From Nonomuraea glycinis (GTDB lineage Bacteria > Actinomycetota > Actinomycetes > Streptosporangiales > Streptosporangiaceae): a stretch of DNA of 64,000 nucleotides. A program made the translations under genes and the position numbers. The DNA lies in assembly GCF_014646515.1 (NCBI RefSeq), contig NZ_BMNK01000006.1, positions 1-64,000 on the forward strand, in the 5' to 3' direction. Below are positions 37,567 to 46,250 of the stretch, piece by piece; the first letter of the stretch is position 1; every line of letters begins with the position of its first letter. The notes under the pieces are model-generated. The model made no database searches. It was not told where the DNA came from and saw only the letters and a program-made list of their open reading frames with translations.

Positions 37567-38265
37567 ATGCCGCGCGACACGCTGACCCGCGACCAGATCG
37601 TCCAGACCGCCATCGAGCTGCTGGACGCGGACGGGCTGGAAGGTCTCAACATGCGCAGCCTGGGCAAACGGCTCGACTCCGCGGCGACGGCCGTCTACTG
37701 GCACGTCAAGAGCAAGGACAACCTCGTCGTGCTCGCCGGTGACCAGGTGTGGGACGAGATCGAGCTGCCCGATCCCGCCGCGGTCGGCTGGCGGGCCGCG
37801 GCCACGTCGATGGCCACCGACCTGTACGCGATGCTGACCAGGCATCCCTGGCTGGTGCAGGCGCTGGCCTCCCATCTGTTCCACGGTCCTGCCAAGGCCC
37901 GCCACGACGACCACAGCCTCGCGGTCTATGAGACGGCCGGATTCGCCGGTGCGGAGGCGGACCAGGCGGCGGCGACCGTCTTCATGTTCGTGCTCGGCAA
38001 CGCCCTGGGGGAGTCGGCCACGGCCGCGTTGACCAGGCGGCTGAGCCGGGACGGCGGCGACGCGGAGGGGGTGATCCGCGACACCATGGCGCGGGCGACC
38101 GAGGTCGCGATGCGGTTCCCCCGGCTGCGCGCCAGGATCGAGGCGGCACCAGTCGCGGACTACGGGGCGGCGCCCGACAACAGCTTCGCGTTCGGTCTGC
38201 GCGCCATCCTCGACGGCCTCGAAGCCCGGCTCGCCGCCCGCCGGGTGGGTCGGGACGCGCGCTGA
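37567..38265 (+). CDS. TetR-family regulator (TetR_C-type)
   Basis: A 232-residue regulator with helix-turn-helix at about residues 10-50 (GLNMRSLGKRLDSAATAVYWHVKSKDNL). This close match to the classical TetR recognition helix, with the YWHV-K-K segment, places it in the TetR_C-type subgroup that often senses drugs or metabolites. ATG 37567 is preceded by GTGGGGGC. It probably represses the divergent membrane-protein gene and itself through the three palindromes. Confidence 0.88.
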   Translation: MPRDTLTRDQIVQTAIELLDADGLEGLNMRSLGKRLDSAATAVYWHVKSKDNLVVLAGDQVWDEIELPDPAAVGWRAAATSMATDLYAMLTRHPWLVQALASHLFHGPAKARHDDHSLAVYETAGFAGAEADQAAATVFMFVLGNALGESATAALTRRLSRDGGDAEGVIRDTMARATEVAMRFPRLRARIEAAPVADYGAAPDNSFAFGLRAILDGLEARLAARRVGRDAR

Positions 38266-38316
38266 GCGCTCCCTGCGCGCAGGCGGGTCCGGTGTGGAGA
38301 GGGTGAGGTCGTTCAC

Positions 38317-38322
38317 TAGACT
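38317..38322 (+). promoter_or_regulatory. rpe -10 element
   Basis: TAGACT ends 9 nt before the rpe ATG; transcription would begin within 2-3 nt of the start codon. Confidence 0.5.
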
Positions 38323-38331
38323 CGGGGCATC

Positions 38332-38991
38332 ATGGCCGTACAGATCTCGCCCAGCATCCTGTCCGCCGACTTCGCCCGGCTCGCCGACGAGGTCGCCGCG
38401 GTGCCCAACGCCGACTGGCTGCACGTGGATGTCATGGACAACCACTTCGTGCCCAACCTGACCCTGGGGCTGCCCATCGTCGAGGCGCTGCTCAAGGCGG
38501 CCGCGCTGCCGATCGACTGCCACCTCATGATCACCGACCCCGACCGCTGGGCCCCCGCCTACGCCGAGGTGGGCGCGGGCAGCGTGACCATCCACGCCGA
38601 GGCGTCCTCCGCGCCGGTGCGCACGCTGCGCGAGATCCGCTCGCTCGGCGCCAGGGCCGGGCTCGCACTCAACCCGGCGACCGCCGTGGAGCCGTACGAC
38701 GATCTGATCGGTGAGATCGACATGCTGCTGCTGATGACGGTGGAGCCGGGGTTCGGCGGGCAGAAGTTCCTGGACATGGTGCTGCCCAAGATCCGCCGGG
38801 CCCGCGGGCTCATCGAACGGCACGGCGGCGAGGTGTGGCTGCAGGTGGACGGCGGCGTGTCCGCCGACACCATCGAGCGCTGCGCGGAGGCGGGCGCCGA
38901 CGTGTTCGTGGCGGGCAGCGCGGTCTACGGCGCGGACGACCGCGAGGCGGCCGTCGCTTCGTTGCGCTCACTGGCCGAGGGCGCGGCCTGA
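38332..38991 (+). CDS. rpe: Ribulose-phosphate 3-epimerase
   Basis: A 219-residue TIM-barrel enzyme interconverting ribulose 5-phosphate and xylulose 5-phosphate. Signatures: ISPSILSADFARL, HVDVMDNHFVPNLTLG (metal His and Asp), CHLMI, VEPGFGGQ and VDGGVS. The length is standard. It sits in the usual actinomycete interval between rsmB and the riboflavin genes. Confidence 0.97.
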   Translation: MAVQISPSILSADFARLADEVAAVPNADWLHVDVMDNHFVPNLTLGLPIVEALLKAAALPIDCHLMITDPDRWAPAYAEVGAGSVTIHAEASSAPVRTLREIRSLGARAGLALNPATAVEPYDDLIGEIDMLLLMTVEPGFGGQKFLDMVLPKIRRARGLIERHGGEVWLQVDGGVSADTIERCAEAGADVFVAGSAVYGADDREAAVASLRSLAEGAA

Positions 38992-39085
38992 GCCGACACC
39001 ACGGGGCCGTCGGCTCTGCACGGCTCACGCCTGACTCCGGCGAACCGTGACATAGAGCCCCGCATTCCTGGGTAACCATCTACTT

Positions 39086-39895
39086 ATGGAGGACCTTGGG
39101 CTGTTCGGCCCCGACTCTGTCACGTGGCGGGTGATGGGGGAGCCGATCCTGCTGGTCGGTGGGTTCCGGGCGCTGCTCATGCAGGGCCTGCACCCGCGCA
39201 CGATGCGCGGCGTCCTGCAGAACTCCGCCCTCATGGACCCCGCCGAGGCCTGGTCCCGATTCCTGCGGACCACCGAGTTCGTCCGGGTGCGTACGTACGG
39301 CACGCGGCCTGAGGTGGAGAAGGCGGGACGCCGGGTCCGCAGGATCCACGCCAAGCTGACCGGGCTCGACCCCGACACCGGCGAGCGCTACCGGCTGGAC
39401 GATCCCGACGGCCTGCGCTGGGTGCACGTGGGCGAGGTGGACTCCTACCTGTCGGTGGCCCGCAGGGCGGGCGTCCGGCTCAGTGACGACGACGCGGACA
39501 CGTTCGTCGGCGAGTGGCGGCGGGCCGCCGAGGTGGTGGGCCTGGACCCGGCCGACGTGCCCGGCACGGTCGCCGAGATGCGCGACTACATCGAGGGAGA
39601 GCGTCCCGGGCTCGGGTTCGTGCCGGAGGCGGCTCATCCGCTGCTGCTGTCGCTCAAGGCGCCGCTGCCGCTCATGCTCACCCCGCTCAAGCCGGCGCTC
39701 CCCGCCGTCACCCTGCTGGCCTTCGCCACGCTGCCGCGCTGGGCCAGAAGGATGTACGGCCTGCCCGCCACACCGGTCGGGGACCTGTGGGCGACGGCCA
39801 CGCTGCGCGCCCTGCACACCGGCCTCCACTTCGTTCCCGCGGGCGTGCGCTACGCCCCGGACGCCCGCCGGGCCCGGCGGCTCATGGCGGCCTGA
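39086..39895 (+). CDS. Oxygenase MpaB family (DUF2236) protein
   Basis: A 269-residue protein of the MpaB/latex-clearing-protein superfamily, predicted heme or metal oxygenases widespread in actinomycetes. Seen: the N-terminal LLVGGFRALLMQGLHPRTM with the conserved His, then RTTEFVRVRTYGT and WVHVGEVDSYL (about residues 113-123) with the second His. A C-terminal helical half follows. Natural substrates of most members are unknown. The ATG at 39086 has no ribosome-binding site; TAACCA ends 7 nt before it. Confidence 0.8.
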   Translation: MEDLGLFGPDSVTWRVMGEPILLVGGFRALLMQGLHPRTMRGVLQNSALMDPAEAWSRFLRTTEFVRVRTYGTRPEVEKAGRRVRRIHAKLTGLDPDTGERYRLDDPDGLRWVHVGEVDSYLSVARRAGVRLSDDDADTFVGEWRRAAEVVGLDPADVPGTVAEMRDYIEGERPGLGFVPEAAHPLLLSLKAPLPLMLTPLKPALPAVTLLAFATLPRWARRMYGLPATPVGDLWATATLRALHTGLHFVPAGVRYAPDARRARRLMAA

Positions 39896-39986
39896 GCGGC
39901 TGGTCTTATCGGACGCTTGGTTGATAAAGTGAGGGCGGTCGCATGCGTTTGCATGCGCATGGCACACTGTGAGAACGAAAGAGCTA

Positions 39987-40113
39987 GCGTGCTCCGGGGT
40001 CGGTGAAAGTCCGAACCGGCGGTGACAGTCCGCGACCCGGCCGATGCCATCGGCCGGTTGACTCGGTGAAATTCCGGGACCGACGGTTAAAGTCCGGATG
40101 GGAGGAAGCGCGC
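39987..40113 (+). ncRNA. FMN riboswitch (RFN element)
   Basis: The conserved RFN core is plain: CGGGGTCGGTGAAAGTCC, AACCGGCGGTGACAGTCC, a variable hairpin on GGCCGATGCCATCGGCC, then CGGTTAAAGTCCGGATGGGAG. It precedes ribD by about 100 nt. Downstream, CCCCGGGGCC (40167-40176) can pair with GGCCCGGGG (40206-40214), covering the ribosome-binding site and GTG of ribD. Control of translation is therefore likely, in addition to or instead of termination. FMN binding would shut the operon off. Confidence 0.96.
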
Positions 40114-40213
40114 GGGTGTCCGGCATCAAGCCGGGCGCCACTGTGATGCGTTCGCGCACCACATCCCCCCGGGGCCCGCCGTGGCTGAGAGCTACAGGCG
40201 TAGGAGGCCCGGG

Positions 40214-41362
40214 GTGCAGGACACCGCGCACATGGCGCGCGCCATCGAACTGGCCGCGCGCGGACACGGCGGCACCAGCCCCAATCCGGTCGTCGGCTGC
40301 GTGCTGCTCGACGCCGGTGGCGAGGTCGTGGGCGAGGGCTTCCACGCCTACGCGGGCGGCCCGCACGCCGAGATCGTCGCCCTGCGCGAAGCCGGCGAGC
40401 GTGCCCGCGGCGGGACCGCGTACGTGACCCTGGAGCCCTGCGACCACACCGGCAGGACCGGCCCCTGCAGCCGGGCGCTGCTCGACGCGGGCGTCACCCG
40501 GGTGGTGATCGCGGTGCCCGACCCCACGCCCAAGGCGGCCGGGGGAGCCGCGCGGCTGCGCGCGGGCGGCGTGACCGTGACGTCCGGACCGCTCGCCGAG
40601 CAGGCCGAGCGGGTCAACGCCGAATGGCTCACCTACGCCCGCCTCGGCCGGCCGCACGTCACCTGGAAGCTCGCCGCCACCATCGACGGCAGGTCCGCCG
40701 CCGCCGACGGCACCAGCCGGTGGATCACTTCCGCCGAGGCCAGGGCCGACGTCCACCGCCTGCGCGCCCGCTGCGACGCCATCGTGGCCGGGATCGGCAC
40801 CGTGCTGGCCGACGACCCCCACCTGACCGCCCGCCCCGCGCCGGCCGACGACCCTAGCCTGACCGCCGGCCCCGTGCCGGCCGACGATCCCCGCCCGACC
40901 GTCCGCCCCGCCCGGCCGCTCCGGGTGGTGGTCGACACCGATGCCAGGATCCCGCCGTACGCCAAGGTCCTGGACGGCGCGGCCCCCACGCTGGTCGCCA
41001 TCGCCGAGGACGCCACCGCCACCGGCCTGGACGCCGACCATGTGCGGCTGCCCCGCCACGACGGCGGCGGCCTGGACCTGCACGCCCTGCTCAAGGAGCT
41101 GGCCGCGCGCGAGGTCGTCAGCGTGTTCCTGGAGGGAGGCCCCACGCTCGCGGGCGCCTTCGTCCGGGACGGGCTCGTCGACCGCGTCATCGCCTACGTC
41201 GCGCCCGCCCTCCTCGGCGCCGGGCCCGCCGCGCTGGGCGAGGCCGGGGTACGCGGCATCGGCCAGGCGCACCGACTGATCTTCGACGAGGTTTCCCTCA
41301 TCGGGCCGGATGTGCGGCTCACCGCACGGCCCGTGCCCCCACCACACAGCAGGGAGAAATGA
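40214..41362 (+). CDS. ribD: Bifunctional riboflavin deaminase/reductase RibD
   Basis: A 382-residue enzyme for the second and third steps of riboflavin synthesis. The N-terminal deaminase has zinc ligands in GGPHAEIVAL and LEPCDHTGRTGPC. The C-terminal reductase begins near residue 145 (WLTYARLGRPHVTWKLA) and has the FLEGGPTLAGAF signature. The reductase carries an in-frame repeat, ADDPHLTARPAP, ADDPSLTAGPVP, ADDPRPTVRPA, where relatives have one ADDP unit. I chose GTG 40214 because AGGAGG (40202-40207) is at ideal spacing and the riboswitch can sequester it; GTG 40181 is the alternative. Confidence 0.94.
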   Translation: MQDTAHMARAIELAARGHGGTSPNPVVGCVLLDAGGEVVGEGFHAYAGGPHAEIVALREAGERARGGTAYVTLEPCDHTGRTGPCSRALLDAGVTRVVIAVPDPTPKAAGGAARLRAGGVTVTSGPLAEQAERVNAEWLTYARLGRPHVTWKLAATIDGRSAAADGTSRWITSAEARADVHRLRARCDAIVAGIGTVLADDPHLTARPAPADDPSLTAGPVPADDPRPTVRPARPLRVVVDTDARIPPYAKVLDGAAPTLVAIAEDATATGLDADHVRLPRHDGGGLDLHALLKELAAREVVSVFLEGGPTLAGAFVRDGLVDRVIAYVAPALLGAGPAALGEAGVRGIGQAHRLIFDEVSLIGPDVRLTARPVPPPHSREK

Positions 41363-41952
41363 TGTTCACCGGAATCATCGAGGAGAAGGGCGAGGTCGTG
41401 GCCGTCGAGCCGGCCGGCGACTCGGCCAGGCTGTCCGTGCGCGGCCCGATCGTCACCTCGGACGCGCGGCACGGCGACTCGATCGCCGTCAACGGCGTCT
41501 GCCTCACGGTCGTGGAGGTGCACGGCGACGTGTTCACCGTCGACGTGATCAAGGAGTCGCTCGACCGCAGCTCACTCGGCGCCCTGACCGAGGGCTCCGC
41601 CGTCAACCTGGAACGTGCCGTACGGGCGGACCAGCGCCTCGGCGGCCACATCGTTCAGGGCCACGTGGACGGCACCGCCGTGCTGCTGTCCAGGGAACCC
41701 GGCGACAACTGGGACAACCTGCGCTTCTCCCTGCCGGCGGAGCTGAGCCGTTACGTGGCCGGCAAGGGTTCGATCGCCATCGACGGAATCAGCCTCACCG
41801 TGACGACTGTTGACGATGGCAGCTTCGGCGTGAGCCTCATCCCCACCACGCTGAAACTGACCACCATGGGCGAGCGCCAGGTGGACGACCTGGTGAACAT
41901 CGAGGTCGACGTGATCGCGAAGTATGTGGAAAGGCTGGTGGTCGGGCAGTGA
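41362..41952 (+). CDS. ribE: Riboflavin synthase alpha chain
   Basis: A 196-residue enzyme dismutating two lumazines to riboflavin. Two tandem lumazine-binding barrels are seen: MFTGIIEEKGEV with SIAVNGVCLTV in the first, and GGHIVQGHVDG with SIAIDGISLTV in the second. The canonical MFTG start is the ATG at 41362, overlapping the ribD stop (TGATG). Confidence 0.96.
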   Translation: MFTGIIEEKGEVVAVEPAGDSARLSVRGPIVTSDARHGDSIAVNGVCLTVVEVHGDVFTVDVIKESLDRSSLGALTEGSAVNLERAVRADQRLGGHIVQGHVDGTAVLLSREPGDNWDNLRFSLPAELSRYVAGKGSIAIDGISLTVTTVDDGSFGVSLIPTTLKLTTMGERQVDDLVNIEVDVIAKYVERLVVGQ

Positions 41953-42614
41953 ACTGGGCCAACGCCGGATTCGAGGTGTTCGGCACACACGTGCTCTGGA
42001 CGGACCTGGTCGGCAACATCGCCGCCCTGGCCACGGTCCTGTTCGCCATGCGCAAGTCGATGTGGACCTGGCCGGTGCAGTTCACGGCCTCGGTGCTGCT
42101 GTTCATCGCCTCGGTCAACGCCGGCATCACCGGCAACGCGCTCAAGCAGGTGCTCTTCGCGGGCCTGGCCATCTACGGCTTCTGGGCCTGGCGTCGCGGC
42201 ACGCAGGGTGGCAAGGAGCTCGCCGTCAGGCCCGCCACCGGGCGGGAGCGGCTGCTGCTGGTCTCGGTCATGCTCGTCGGAACGGTCCTGGTCGGGCTGT
42301 TCTTCTACGCCACCGGCCTGTCGTGGGGGGCGCACGAGCCGCTGCCCAAGGGCGCGTTCCTGGTGGCCGCCGACGCCTACATCTTCGTCGGCAGCGCCGT
42401 CGCCACCTGGGCGCAGGGCAAGGCACTGGTCGACTTCTGGATCGTCTGGGTGGCCGTCGACCTCGTCGGGGTGCCGCTCGCGTTCAGCTCCGGGCTGGTC
42501 GTCTCCGGCGCCGTCTACGGGTTGTTCTTCGTGCTCGTCCTGGTCGGGTTCGTCAAATGGCTGCGCGAATACCAGGGCGCGGCCGGTCAGGGGCACGTGG
42601 CGGTGGCATCGTGA
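41949..42614 (+). CDS. ribM: Riboflavin transporter RibM (PnuC family)
   Basis: A 221-residue membrane protein with seven or eight helices and the PnuC-family core MWTWPVQFTASVLLF. PnuC proteins carry nicotinamide riboside, but the branch encoded inside riboflavin operons of Streptomyces and Corynebacterium (RibM/PnuX) imports riboflavin. Location here under the FMN riboswitch, overlapping ribE and ribBA by 4 bp each, supports that substrate. Confidence 0.88.
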   Translation: MNWANAGFEVFGTHVLWTDLVGNIAALATVLFAMRKSMWTWPVQFTASVLLFIASVNAGITGNALKQVLFAGLAIYGFWAWRRGTQGGKELAVRPATGRERLLLVSVMLVGTVLVGLFFYATGLSWGAHEPLPKGAFLVAADAYIFVGSAVATWAQGKALVDFWIVWVAVDLVGVPLAFSSGLVVSGAVYGLFFVLVLVGFVKWLREYQGAAGQGHVAVAS

Positions 42615-43828
42615 GCGACATCATCCTCGACCCGATCGAGCGGGCCATCGACGACATCCGCGCGGGCAAGGCCGTCGTGGTCGTCGACGACGAGAACCGG
42701 GAGAACGAGGGCGACATCATCTTCGCCGCCTCCAAGGCCACGCCCGAGCTGCTGGCGTTCACGATCAGGCACACCAGCGGCGTGATCTGCGTGCCGATGG
42801 AGGGCCCGGAGCTGGACCGGCTCGGCCTGCCCCTGATGGTCTTCCACAACAAGGAGCGGCTGCGGACCGCGTACACGATCAGTGTGGACGCCCGCGACGG
42901 CGTCACCACCGGCATCTCCGCCGCGGACCGCGCGCGGACCATCCGCGCGCTGACCGACTCCGCCACCGAGCCGAACGAGCTCGTCCGGCCCGGCCACATC
43001 TTCCCGCTGCGCTACCACGTCGGCGGCGTGCTGGCCCGGCGCGGCCACACCGAGGCGGCGGTGGACCTGGCCAGGCTCGCCGGCCTGACCCCCGCCGGCG
43101 TGCTCGCCGAGGTCGTCAACGACGACGGCACCATGGCCAGGCTCCCGGAGCTGCGCGCCTTCGCCGACGAGCACGACCTGGCGCTCGTCTCCATCGAGCA
43201 GCTCGTCGACCACCGGCGCAGGACCGAGAGCATGGTCACCAGGGTCGCCGAGACCATCCTGCCCAACGTGCACGGCATGTGGCGGGCGTACGGCTACGCC
43301 AGCGCGCTCGACGGCGGCGAGCACCTCGCGCTCGTCTACGGCGACCTCGACAACGGCGAGAACGTGCTGGTCCGCGCCCACTCCGAGTGCCTGACCGGCG
43401 ACGTGTTCGGCTCGCTGCGCTGCGACTGCGGCGTGCAACTCGAGCACGCCATGTCGGTCATCGCCGAGGAGGGCCGCGGCGTGATCGTCTACCTGCGCGG
43501 GCACGAGGGCCGGGGCATCGGCCTGCTCGCCAAGCTGCGGGCGTACGGCCTGCAGGACGGCGGCATCGACACCGTCGACGCCAACGTCGAGCTGGGGCTG
43601 CCGATCGACGCCCGGGAGTTCTCCAACGCCGGGCAGATCCTCGCCGACCTCGGCGTCAAGTCGGTGCGGCTGCTCACCAACAACCCGGCCAAGCTCAAGG
43701 GCATGGACGGCTACGGCATCAAGGTCCTCGGCCGCGAGCCCATGCCGGTCGCCATGAACCCCTACAACGAGCGCTACCTGGAGGCCAAGCGCGACCGCCT
43801 CGGCCACGACATCTCGGAGGCATCATGA
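42611..43828 (+). CDS. ribBA: DHBP synthase / GTP cyclohydrolase II
   Basis: A 405-residue fusion. The N-terminal 3,4-dihydroxy-2-butanone-4-phosphate synthase (about residues 1-200) has VVVDDENRENEGDI and RPGHIFPLR. The C-terminal GTP cyclohydrolase II has zinc ligands in HSECLTGDVFGSLRCDCG and the catalytic YLRGHEGRGIGL. Both activities supply precursors for lumazine. GTG 42611 overlaps ribM. Confidence 0.97.
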   Translation: MSDIILDPIERAIDDIRAGKAVVVVDDENRENEGDIIFAASKATPELLAFTIRHTSGVICVPMEGPELDRLGLPLMVFHNKERLRTAYTISVDARDGVTTGISAADRARTIRALTDSATEPNELVRPGHIFPLRYHVGGVLARRGHTEAAVDLARLAGLTPAGVLAEVVNDDGTMARLPELRAFADEHDLALVSIEQLVDHRRRTESMVTRVAETILPNVHGMWRAYGYASALDGGEHLALVYGDLDNGENVLVRAHSECLTGDVFGSLRCDCGVQLEHAMSVIAEEGRGVIVYLRGHEGRGIGLLAKLRAYGLQDGGIDTVDANVELGLPIDAREFSNAGQILADLGVKSVRLLTNNPAKLKGMDGYGIKVLGREPMPVAMNPYNERYLEAKRDRLGHDISEAS

Positions 43829-44292
43829 GCGGCGAGGGACGACCGGGCGCGGTCGCGCCGGACGCGAAGGGGCTGACGGTCGGCGTGGTGGCGGCCAGCT
43901 GGCACGCCGACATCACCGACCAGCTCGTGGCACGGGCGGTCCAGGCGTGTGACGACGCGGGCGCCACCGCCACCGTCGTCCGGGTGCCCGGCTCACTGGA
44001 GATCCCGGTGGTCGCGCAGGCGCTGGCCCGCCGCTGCGACGCGGTGGTGGCGCTCGGCGCGGTCATCCGCGGTGACACGGCCCACTTCGACTATGTCTGC
44101 GACTCGGTCACGGCCGGGCTGACCCGGATCTCGCTCGACGAGCGGACCCCCGTCGGCAACGGCGTGCTCACCTGCGAGACGCTCGACCAGGCGATCGAGC
44201 GCTCCGGGGTGCCGGGAAGCAAGGAGGACAAGGGGTACGAGTCGGCGATCGCCGCACTGGAGACCGCCATCCTCCTGCGGACCCTCCACTGA
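43825..44292 (+). CDS. ribH: Lumazine synthase
   Basis: A 155-residue subunit of the 6,7-dimethyl-8-ribityllumazine synthase shell. Seen: VVAASWHADIT, VRVPGSLEIPVVAQAL, GAVIRGDTAHFDYVC with the catalytic His, and GVLTCETLDQA. The ATG at 43825 overlaps ribBA by 4 bp. It is the last enzyme gene of the operon. Confidence 0.97.
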   Translation: MSGEGRPGAVAPDAKGLTVGVVAASWHADITDQLVARAVQACDDAGATATVVRVPGSLEIPVVAQALARRCDAVVALGAVIRGDTAHFDYVCDSVTAGLTRISLDERTPVGNGVLTCETLDQAIERSGVPGSKEDKGYESAIAALETAILLRTLH

Positions 44293-44312
44293 CCTGCGGT
44301 AAATTTCGGTCC

Positions 44313-44765
44313 GTGCCTGAGCCCGTTCAGCCTCCGCCCCTGCCCGTCGTCTGGCGCCCCCGCCGGGGGCGGATCGTCGCCTACGGATTCGCCGTGCTGA
44401 TCGTGCTCGGGTCGGTGGTGATGGCCATCCTCATCGCCGCCCCCTTCAAGCTCGCCGACCGGCTGGCGATCGTGGGCTTCGGCTGCGCGGTGGCGTACGT
44501 CCTCCACCTGCTCGGCCGGGTCCGGGTGGAGGCCGACGACGAGGGCATCACGGTCGTCAACGCCGTACGCACCTACCACTACACCTGGCCCGAGGTGATC
44601 GACGTCACCCTGCTCGTCGGAGATCCGTGGCCCAAGATCGACTTTTCCGACGGGCGCACGATCGGCGCCATGGGCATCCAGGGATCGGAGAAGGCCCTGG
44701 CCGGCCGCGCCACGGCCGAGCTGTCGGCACTGATCCGTGACCGCGGCGAGGCTCGCGACCAGTGA
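44313..44765 (+). CDS. PH-domain-containing membrane protein
   Basis: A 150-residue protein with a proline-rich start, two membrane helices (about residues 21-42 and 49-67), and a bacterial PH-like domain (RVEADDEGITVVNAVRTYHYTWPEVIDV). Its function is unknown in all relatives. The same family follows ribH in Streptomyces, so the link is conserved. TAAATT lies 7 nt before the GTG at 44313, which suggests a separate leaderless transcript as well as readthrough. Confidence 0.82.
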   Translation: MPEPVQPPPLPVVWRPRRGRIVAYGFAVLIVLGSVVMAILIAAPFKLADRLAIVGFGCAVAYVLHLLGRVRVEADDEGITVVNAVRTYHYTWPEVIDVTLLVGDPWPKIDFSDGRTIGAMGIQGSEKALAGRATAELSALIRDRGEARDQ

Positions 44766-44772
44766 CCGAAGG

Positions 44773-45277
44773 TCAGTCGGCGAAGATCTCCTCGACGCTG
44801 GAGGCGGTGGCGGCCTTCTTCGTCCAGCCCAGCAGCTTGCCGGTGTCGGCGCAGGATTCGATGTGAATGAGGCCCCGCTCGTCGTCGAAAGTGGCCAGAG
44901 TGGTGGCCACCGCGACGACCGTTTCGACGTCGTGGGGTCGGGTGATCGCGCTGAGGGTGGCGATCTCTGGCGAGGCCAGGACATCCTGTGCTTCCCGCAG
45001 GATGGGAAGCTCGTTGGGGCCGACGACCACGGGGCAGATGATCAGCGAGCTTTCAGTCGATCACGAAACGTTCACGGCCATCGGGGCCCTTCACCGAGAT
45101 GACCGAGTCGGCCCGGTATTCGGTGGGGAGGCGTTCGTTCAGGTCGACCGATTCCAAACAGGCGTCGTGGTAGTCGTCGGCATGTCCGCGCAGACCCCAG
45201 GCGAGCAGTTCCAGTGCGAAGCCGGGGCGGCGGGAGATCATCTCGAGGGGCATCTCGTGCAGCAGGCTCGGGGGCAT
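44773..45277 (-). pseudogene. Remnant of a larger conserved actinomycete protein, split with internal deletion
   Basis: Two minus-strand pieces lie in different frames. 45277-45053 gives MPPSLLHEMPLEMISRRPGF to GPDGRERFVID then stop, with an AAAGGAGGGG ribosome-binding site upstream. About 45053-44773 gives LIICPVVVGPNELPIL to a normal C-terminus. From memory, intact actinomycete relatives are about 300 residues and contain both ends joined by a nuclease-like middle (a VVEVQ-type segment) that is missing here. An internal deletion with frameshift is the simplest reading. Two separate small genes (74 and 85 residues) are the alternative. Confidence 0.55.
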
Positions 45278-45383
45278 GACCCCTCCTTTGGGTTTGAGTG
45301 ATCGTCACGTTACTATGAGTGACAGACGGGTGAGGCCTGATGGTGCGTTGCCTGGAAGCGTGTGGCGGCGGACAATCAGGGCA

Positions 45384-46250
45384 ATGGACATCGAGTCGCC
45401 GGACAAGCTCATCGAGTTGCTCGACCGGCATGCCTATCTGGCTGACGAAGGACTGGCCACGGCCGCGTTCCTGGCGCTGCGGATGCGGCGGCCGCTGTTT
45501 CTCGAAGGGGAGGCGGGGGTCGGTAAGACCGAGCTGGCCAAGACGCTGGCCGCGATGCTCGGGGCGCCGCTGATCCGGTTGCAGTGCTATGAGGGGCTCG
45601 ACGCCGCCCAGGCGCTCTACGACTGGGACTTCGCCCGGCAGCTGCTGCACCTGAAGGCGGCCGAGGCGGCGGGGGTCGCCGACCTCGCCCGGCTCGAAGG
45701 GGAGATCTACGGGCGCCGGTTCCTGATCGCGCGGCCGCTGCTGAAGGCCTTGGAGACGCAGCCGAGCGTGCTGCTCGTGGACGAGATCGACCGGGCCGAC
45801 GACGAGTTCGAGGCGTTCCTGCTGGAGGTGCTGTCCGACTTCAGCATCTCCATCCCCGAGCTGGGGACGATCAAGGCCGCCACACCGCCGGTGGTCGTGG
45901 TGACGTCCAACCGGACGCGGGAGGTGCACGACGCGCTCAAGCGGCGCTGCCTCTACCACTGGCTGGAGCACCCGGGCTTCGACCGGGAGGTGGCGATCCT
46001 GCTGCGCCGCCTGCCCGAGTGCACCGAGACGCTGGCCGCGCAGGTGGCCCGGGCGGCCGAGCGGCTGCGCCAGGCCGATCTGGTGAAGCCGCCCGGCGTG
46101 GCCGAGACGCTCGACTGGACCGAGGCGCTGCTCACGCTCGGCGCCAAGGAGCTGGACCCGGATCTGGCGGCGGCCTGCCTGGGCGCCGCGCTGAAGTACC
46201 GCGAGGACGTCGAGCGCGTCCTGGCCGGTGGGCTGCTGCACCGTGGATGA
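45384..46250 (+). CDS. MoxR-type AAA+ ATPase, CoxD-like
   Basis: A 288-residue AAA+ ATPase with Walker A GEAGVGKTELAK (about residues 39-50), Walker B LLVDEIDRADDE and the sensor VVTSNRTREVHDALKRRC. With the following VWA protein it forms the CoxD/CoxE-type pair that, in aerobic CO dehydrogenase systems, helps insert or mature the Mo-Cu site. No structural oxidase gene is nearby, so the client is unknown. The ATG at 45384 lacks a ribosome-binding site; GACAAT 7 nt upstream may be a leaderless-type -10. Confidence 0.87.
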   Translation: MDIESPDKLIELLDRHAYLADEGLATAAFLALRMRRPLFLEGEAGVGKTELAKTLAAMLGAPLIRLQCYEGLDAAQALYDWDFARQLLHLKAAEAAGVADLARLEGEIYGRRFLIARPLLKALETQPSVLLVDEIDRADDEFEAFLLEVLSDFSISIPELGTIKAATPPVVVVTSNRTREVHDALKRRCLYHWLEHPGFDREVAILLRRLPECTETLAAQVARAAERLRQADLVKPPGVAETLDWTEALLTLGAKELDPDLAAACLGAALKYREDVERVLAGGLLHRG

